From QQUD01 sp039029915 (GTDB lineage: Bacteria > Chloroflexota > Anaerolineae > Promineifilales > Promineifilaceae), in assembly GCA_039029915.1 (NCBI GenBank), contig JBCCFD010000266.1:1-10672 (forward strand): a stretch of 10,672 bases of DNA, given 5' to 3'. Below, piece after piece: positions 7,298 through 10,672 of the stretch (its first letter is position 1; every line of letters begins with the position of its first letter). The translations under genes and the position numbers were made by a program. The notes beneath the pieces are model-generated. The model ran no database searches. It had not been told where the DNA came from and saw only the letters and a list, made by a program, of their open reading frames with translations.

Positions 7298-7327
7298 ATT
7301 ATAAAAGCGGTTTACGTCGATGCGCAA
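7298..7327 (-). promoter_or_regulatory. Predicted sigma70-like promoter of the ligase-kinase-CHAT-nuclease-methyltransferase operon
   Basis: On the minus strand, a perfect -10 box TATAAT (7303-7298) lies 18 bases after a weaker -35 box TTGCGC (7327-7322; three of six match consensus). It lies in the 113-base gap between the DinB-fold gene and the ligase gene, about 35 bases before the ligase ATG. No terminator hairpin with a T-run is seen in this gap, so read-through from the DinB-fold gene is also possible. Confidence 0.55.
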
Positions 7328-7375
7328 GCGACATTTGTTGGTTTTATGTGAAAACTGCTTAACAGGGCAACTTTC

Positions 7376-7885
7376 TTACCATTCACCGGCGTAGCGGAGG
7401 GAATACGGCCGTAAATTTTCAACCTCATATGCATACAAAATCTCCACCAGTTGACGCATATGAAGCAGATCGTGTGCTACCCAAGCCGCTAGCATATCCC
7501 CAGCGTGCATAATGCCCCATGGTGCTTCTTTCCCAGTTTCTAAATCGGGTGATCCTAAACTGCGGAGCCACTCAAGGGATTTCTCCCGTTCTGACAGATA
7601 GCCGTTCAGAGAATCTTCTAGCTGTCGCTCATTATATTTTCGGGAAGCTACCCATCCAATTGGATCAATTGGTGGCCAATCCTCATCAGCCTTGTGCAAC
7701 AGGTAATCAAGTCGTACTCTAAAATCCTCTATTTCCTCATCATGAAGGTGAGTCACGGTTTCCAAAATTGACCAGGATTCTTCATCCGGTTTCCATTGAG
7801 CCTGCTCCTGAGATACAAACTCGGCCATGCCTTTGATTCGCTCAGCGTTTGCGGTTAGCTGTGCAATAGCGTGTTTTAGCTCCAT
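7376..7885 (-). CDS. DinB-fold / DUF664-like protein (putative metal-dependent hydrolase or thiol transferase)
   Basis: A 169-residue, mostly helical cytoplasmic protein of the DinB/YfiT-like four-helix bundle superfamily. The expected metal-binding histidines are visible: LETVTHLHDEE (H46 or H48) and the pair in VAHDLLHMRQL (H138, H142). The W38-S-I-L-E and HDLLHxRQ blocks are typical. Members include DNA-damage-induced proteins and bacillithiol/mycothiol-dependent transferases; most are uncharacterised, so no reaction can be assigned. The ATG at 7885 is preceded by a perfect AGGAGG four bases away. It sits between the aminopeptidase and the ligase, on the same strand as both, with gaps of 97 and 113 bases, so it may be its own unit. 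One ACGGCCGT palindrome lies near its C-terminal end (LRPYS). Confidence 0.85.
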   Translation of the reverse strand: MELKHAIAQLTANAERIKGMAEFVSQEQAQWKPDEESWSILETVTHLHDEEIEDFRVRLDYLLHKADEDWPPIDPIGWVASRKYNERQLEDSLNGYLSEREKSLEWLRSLGSPDLETGKEAPWGIMHAGDMLAAWVAHDLLHMRQLVEILYAYEVENLRPYSLRYAGEW

Positions 7886-7889
7886 GTTT

Positions 7890-7895
7890 CCTCCT
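7890..7895 (-). promoter_or_regulatory. Ribosome binding site of the DinB-fold gene
   Basis: AGGAGG on the minus strand, four bases before the ATG at 7885. It is a full-consensus Shine-Dalgarno sequence and fixes the start. Confidence 0.8.
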
Positions 7896-7901
7896 ATTTT
7901 T

Positions 7902-7936
7902 GTGTCAAGTGTTAGGTATCAAGCACCAGGTGTTTG
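7902..7936. repeat. Degenerate heptamer tandem repeat, five units
   Basis: Five 7-base units follow one another on the plus strand: GTGTCAA, GTGTTAG, GTATCAA, GCACCAG, GTGTTTG. A consensus near GTGTCAA fits, with one to four differences per unit. The array fills much of the 97-base gap between the aminopeptidase stop and the DinB-fold gene. The last two units also form an imperfect inverted repeat around CACCAGGTG. It may be a short intergenic repeat of the heptanucleotide type known from filamentous bacteria, or simply chance. No T-run follows, so it is not a convincing terminator. Confidence 0.4.
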
Positions 7937-7982
7937 CAAACTGCTGAATCAAATGTCTTTCCCAGTACGTTAGCTCGACACC

Positions 7983-9485
7983 TTAGCCAGCATTCCAATT
8001 CAACAGCATCTCTACCAAAAGCCGCACGCCATACCCTGTGCCCCCTTTGGGCGTATACGCATTCCCTTTTGAGGTGAGCGCCATGCCGGCGATGTCCAAA
8101 TGGGCCCAGCTGTAATCGGTAAACTGCTTGAGAAACATGGCTGAGGTGGCCACACCGCCAAAGCGTCCGCCGCTGTTCTTAATGTCTGCCACATCCGTTT
8201 TGATGGCGTTGAGATAGTCGTCCCACAGCGGCATAGGCCAAACTCGTTCGCGAGTGTGATTACCTGCGGCAACCAACCTGTCGCGCAGGCTGTCGTCGGT
8301 GCTAAATAAGCTGGCGGCCATGTCCTCACCTAAAGCAACGACTGCAGAGCCAGTTAATGTGGCTAAATCGATGACTGCTGTTGGGTTGTAACTGCCAGCG
8401 TGCACTAGACCGTCTGCCAAAATCATGCGCCCTTCTGCATCGGTGCTAATGATTTCGATTGTGACGCCGTTGCTGGCGGTGATGACATCAGCCGGTCGGT
8501 AAGCGTTGGCGTCCGGCATGTTTTCGGTTGCGGGTGTGATACCAATTAAGCGAAGCGGTATATCAAGCATGGCGGCTGTTTTCATGGTGCCTAACACCGC
8601 GGCTGCACCCCCCATGTCAGCCTTCATAGCCCCCATGTTGGCGGTTGGCTTGATGGAAATGCCGCCCGTATCAAAGGTGATTCCTTTCCCGACAAGGACG
8701 ATGGTATCGAGGTCGTCGCGGTCGATGTTGTGCTCAAGAATGATAAATTTTGGTTCTTCACCAGCCCCTTTACCGACGGCAAGGTAAGCCCCCATTTTTC
8801 GTTCAGCTGCCCATTGCCGATCGCCTATGGTAATGCCTAAGCTATGCTCATCAGCAATCGCCTGAGCTGTTTGGGCGAGTTTGGTGGGTGTGGCTACATT
8901 GGGTGGCATATTGACAAGGTCTCGGGCGAGGATGGTGCCCGTGGTGATAGCAACGGCCGTATCTTTTCCCGCTTCAATCTGGCCAAGCTTGCTGGCATCA
9001 AACTCTACGATCGTCAGTTTTTCAATTTGATGAGCCGTTTCTTTACTCTTTTTGGGGGCATCATATTCATAAAGAGCCAGCTGTGACCCTTCAACGGTGG
9101 CTTGAGAAGCGGCCGTGACGTCTAACCCGCCAACCCCTGCTCCGTGGATGATTGTGGCGACATGATTGCTTTTTAGCGCTCTTGCTTTTTGAATAGCGTG
9201 CCCTGCTGCTCGCCTGACTCCCTCAAGTGAAAATGAGTCACGTTTTCCTAAACCAACAACCAGCACTCTATCAGCTGCAAGAGCAGAGCGAGGATAAAGG
9301 ATACCCACCTCACCTTCCTTTCCAGTTAGGTCACCAGTGGCAATCAGTTCTGTAATTGCGCCACCCATTGCTTGGTCGATTGCTCCAGTGGCGCCACTGG
9401 GTTGAGTCACATCGTCAAATAGATTGACGATGAGCGTATCCGCTGAAATCTCAGTTAAATTTCCTTGGGTAATCGTGATATTCAT
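7983..9485 (-). CDS. pepA: Leucyl aminopeptidase, family M17 (cytosol aminopeptidase)
   Basis: A cytosolic, probably hexameric aminopeptidase that removes N-terminal residues from peptides using two metal ions. It has 500 residues, matching E. coli PepA (503). The N-terminal part (about 1-170) is the usual variable macro-like domain. The catalytic part carries every expected residue: VGKGITFDTGG with K267 and D272, K279 in SIKP, D290 in MKADMGG, and STDAEGRM with D349, E351 and the bicarbonate-site R353. The family signature NTDAEGR reads STDAEGR here, a minor change. The ATG at 9485 is preceded by AAGGAG five bases away. The gene faces away from the epimerase-like gene, with 213 bases between them. 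It is a housekeeping gene with no evident tie to the kinase operon. Some PepA proteins also bind DNA; nothing here speaks for or against that. Confidence 0.96.
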   Translation of the reverse strand: MNITITQGNLTEISADTLIVNLFDDVTQPSGATGAIDQAMGGAITELIATGDLTGKEGEVGILYPRSALAADRVLVVGLGKRDSFSLEGVRRAAGHAIQKARALKSNHVATIIHGAGVGGLDVTAASQATVEGSQLALYEYDAPKKSKETAHQIEKLTIVEFDASKLGQIEAGKDTAVAITTGTILARDLVNMPPNVATPTKLAQTAQAIADEHSLGITIGDRQWAAERKMGAYLAVGKGAGEEPKFIILEHNIDRDDLDTIVLVGKGITFDTGGISIKPTANMGAMKADMGGAAAVLGTMKTAAMLDIPLRLIGITPATENMPDANAYRPADVITASNGVTIEIISTDAEGRMILADGLVHAGSYNPTAVIDLATLTGSAVVALGEDMAASLFSTDDSLRDRLVAAGNHTRERVWPMPLWDDYLNAIKTDVADIKNSGGRFGGVATSAMFLKQFTDYSWAHLDIAGMALTSKGNAYTPKGGTGYGVRLLVEMLLNWNAG

Positions 9486-9490
9486 GTTTA

Positions 9491-9496
9491 CTCCTT
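9491..9496 (-). promoter_or_regulatory. Ribosome binding site of pepA
   Basis: AAGGAG on the minus strand, five bases before the ATG at 9485. It supports this start. Confidence 0.75.
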
Positions 9497-9648
9497 GAGG
9501 CGGTGTTATCTGTTGGGCATCTTGTCTTAGTCTGGATTGTAGCAGAAAGTAGTTGTATGAATAGTAGACATTTATCTAATGTGGGGTATTCTATGAGGAT
9601 GGCGTACAGAGGGAGGCACTGGATAAAATGTCCTTTAACTCTGCAACT

Positions 9649-9677
9649 TTGCTACTTTGCGACATTTAGCTTAAAAC
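9649..9677 (+). promoter_or_regulatory. Possible promoter of the epimerase-like gene
   Basis: TTGCTA (9649-9654) and TAAAAC (9672-9677) each match four of six sigma70 consensus bases and are 17 bases apart. They lie just upstream of the ribosome site, which would give a very short leader of about 15 bases. This is weak evidence; other placements are possible. Confidence 0.25.
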
Positions 9678-9687
9678 CTGATTCGAA

Positions 9688-9693
9688 AAGGAG
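9688..9693 (+). promoter_or_regulatory. Ribosome binding site of the epimerase-like gene
   Basis: AAGGAG, five bases before the ATG at 9699. It decides the start of the plus-strand gene, where the protein begins directly with the nucleotide-binding strand MKLLIIGGTRFVG. Confidence 0.8.
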
Positions 9694-9698
9694 TTCAT

Positions 9699-10672
9699 AT
9701 GAAACTGTTGATCATTGGCGGAACTAGATTTGTTGGGCGTGCTTTAGTGGATGAAGCTCAGTCGCGTGGGCACGAAGTGACATTATTTAATCGGGGTCAG
9801 AGTAATCCTGATTTATATGCTGATGTTGAAAAGCTAGTAGGAGATCGGGACGGTGGACTAGACGTGCTGGCGGGCCGCAGTTGGGATGCCGTGATTGATA
9901 CTTGTGGATATGTGCCCCGTTTGACTAAAGATTCAGCCACCTTTTTAGCGGATGCGGTGTCTCACTACACCTTTATTTCTACAATTTCTGTGTACGGTAG
10001 TTTAACCATTCCCAATATGGCCGAAGATGGGCCACTGGGCACAATGGAAGATGAGACGGTTGAGGAAATCAATGGGGAAACCTACGGTCCACTAAAGGTG
10101 CTTTGCGAAAAATCAATTGACGAGGCGATGAACGGCCGTTGCACCCACATTCGGGCTGGCTTGATTGTTGGCCCAAATGACACAACCGATCGTTTTACCT
10201 ACTGGCCGGTTCGGATCGCTAGAGGTGGGGAGGTGTTAGCACCCGGTAAGCCAGACCTAGCCACTCAATTTATCGATGTGCGAGATTTGGCAGCCTTTGC
10301 TATTAAAGCAACCGAGGAAAAATTGACCGGCCCTTTTAACTGCACTGGACCGGATTATGCTTTGTCAATGAAAACCTTATTTGAAATCTGCAAAGAGGTG
10401 AGTGACAGTGACTCATCATTTACATGGGTTGAAGAGCCATTCCTAGTAGAACAAGAAGTCGGCGCTTTTGTGGAGCTGCCGCTGTGGATTCCAGAGGAGT
10501 ACACTGGATTTAACACCATCAATAATGACAAAGCCCACGCGGCCGGACTGACCTATCGACCCCTTCGCGAAACGGTAGCTGATACCATTTCTTGGGAAAA
10601 GACTCGACCAGCTGATTATGAGTGGCGGGGTGGACTGAAGCCAGAACGAGAAGCTGAGCTTTTGAAGCTGTG
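9699..10672 (+). CDS. NAD(P)-dependent epimerase/dehydratase-like protein, extended SDR family (3' end outside window)
   Basis: A Rossmann-fold oxidoreductase or nucleotide-sugar epimerase relative; 324 codons plus two bases are visible. It opens with MKLLIIGGTRFVGRALV, the GGxxxxG dinucleotide-binding motif typical of this subgroup. FISTISVYG at 92-100 holds the active-site Ser region (S97), and ETYGPLKVLCE contains the YxxxK pair (Y129, K133). RAGLIVGPND (152-161) and QFIDVRDLAAF (190-200) are the conserved C-terminal blocks of extended SDRs. The frame is still open at the edge, at a point (REAELLKL) where relatives usually end within a few residues, so little is missing. The substrate cannot be read from sequence. 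This subgroup also includes relatives of the plastid RNA-binding protein CSP41, so a non-enzymatic role is possible. The gene is divergent from pepA. It contains one ACGGCCGT palindrome (MNGRC). Confidence 0.9.
   Translation, partial: MKLLIIGGTRFVGRALVDEAQSRGHEVTLFNRGQSNPDLYADVEKLVGDRDGGLDVLAGRSWDAVIDTCGYVPRLTKDSATFLADAVSHYTFISTISVYGSLTIPNMAEDGPLGTMEDETVEEINGETYGPLKVLCEKSIDEAMNGRCTHIRAGLIVGPNDTTDRFTYWPVRIARGGEVLAPGKPDLATQFIDVRDLAAFAIKATEEKLTGPFNCTGPDYALSMKTLFEICKEVSDSDSSFTWVEEPFLVEQEVGAFVELPLWIPEEYTGFNTINNDKAHAAGLTYRPLRETVADTISWEKTRPADYEWRGGLKPEREAELLKL

Larger units (their letters stand above)
9486..9698. other. Divergent intergenic region between pepA and the epimerase-like gene
   Basis: These 213 bases hold the control regions of two genes transcribed away from each other. 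A possible -10 box for pepA is TACAAT on the minus strand (9541-9536), without a good -35 box. GACATTTA occurs at 9567-9574 and again at 9661-9668. A near-inverted copy lies within 9621-9633 (GGATAAAATGTCC). ACTTTGC occurs twice at 9646-9660 with one base between. These could be operator half-sites, but no known regulator site is recognised. A plus-strand frame here (9503-9727) has no ribosome site and is not credible as a gene. Confidence 0.45.
121..10139. repeat. Dispersed palindrome ACGGCCGT, 17 copies (HIP1-like)
   Basis: Exact copies start at 121, 558, 1027, 1238, 3147, 3343, 4030, 4171, 4249, 4476, 4876, 5011, 5325, 6738, 7405, 8953 and 10132. Nine are part of the longer AACGGCCGTT. About 0.16 copies of the eight-base palindrome are expected by chance in a window this size. 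The copies lie in genes in all three frames: Thr-Ala-Val eight times, Gly-Arg seven times, Arg-Pro twice. Both gene directions carry them. This points to selection or bias at DNA level, not protein level. Confidence 0.9.

Noticed and set aside
7920..7936. Hairpin terminator after pepA
   Set aside because: The inverted repeat around CACCAGGTG would have a loop of only one to three bases, includes a wobble pair and lacks a T-run.
9503..9727. Small plus-strand gene upstream of the epimerase-like gene
   Set aside because: It has no Shine-Dalgarno sequence or recognisable protein motif, and it runs through the well-supported start and ribosome site of the epimerase-like gene.

Overview
The window is a gene-dense piece of a bacterial chromosome of medium GC. 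Eight protein-coding genes are supported. Seven lie on the minus strand and one, at the right edge, on the plus strand. No RNA gene, transposase, CRISPR array or prophage gene is visible, and no gene-free stretch exceeds 300 bases (the largest is 213). The gene mix suggests a filamentous or multicellular-type environmental bacterium, most likely Chloroflexota (Anaerolineae-like). It includes a large Hanks-type kinase with an RskA-like, calcium-loop-bearing ectodomain, a CHAT protease, a DinB-fold protein and a YbdK-type ligase. This taxonomic guess is an inference from gene style only.

Layout, read along the minus strand from right to left. A leucyl aminopeptidase (9485-7983) and a small DinB-fold protein (7885-7376) each have their own strong ribosome binding site and are separated by about 100 bases. 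A good sigma70-like promoter at about 7298-7327 then precedes a tight run of five genes. These are a YbdK/GCS2-type carboxylate-amine ligase (7262-6105), a 1020-residue transmembrane Ser/Thr kinase (6098-3036), a CHAT caspase-like protease with an N-terminal effector-associated-type domain (2966-1368), a PD-(D/E)XK nuclease with an iron-sulfur cysteine set (1368-556), and a class I methyltransferase that runs off the left edge (552-1). Gaps in this run are 6, 69, -1 and 3 bases, so it probably acts as one operon. On the plus strand, starting at 9699, is an NAD-dependent epimerase/dehydratase-like protein that runs off the right edge.

The operon looks like a signal-to-effector module. A membrane kinase with a duplicated outside sensor region sits directly upstream of a CHAT protease with an adaptor-like N-terminus and of a nuclease. 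This composition fits a stress-response, regulated-cell-death or defence system, but function is inferred from domains and gene order only.

Two non-coding signals stand out. First, the palindrome ACGGCCGT occurs 17 times in 10.7 kb, about 100 times more than chance, in all three reading frames of real genes. This is a HIP1-like, nucleotide-level signature. Second, a perfect 34-base palindrome fills the only real gap in the operon, between the kinase and CHAT genes.
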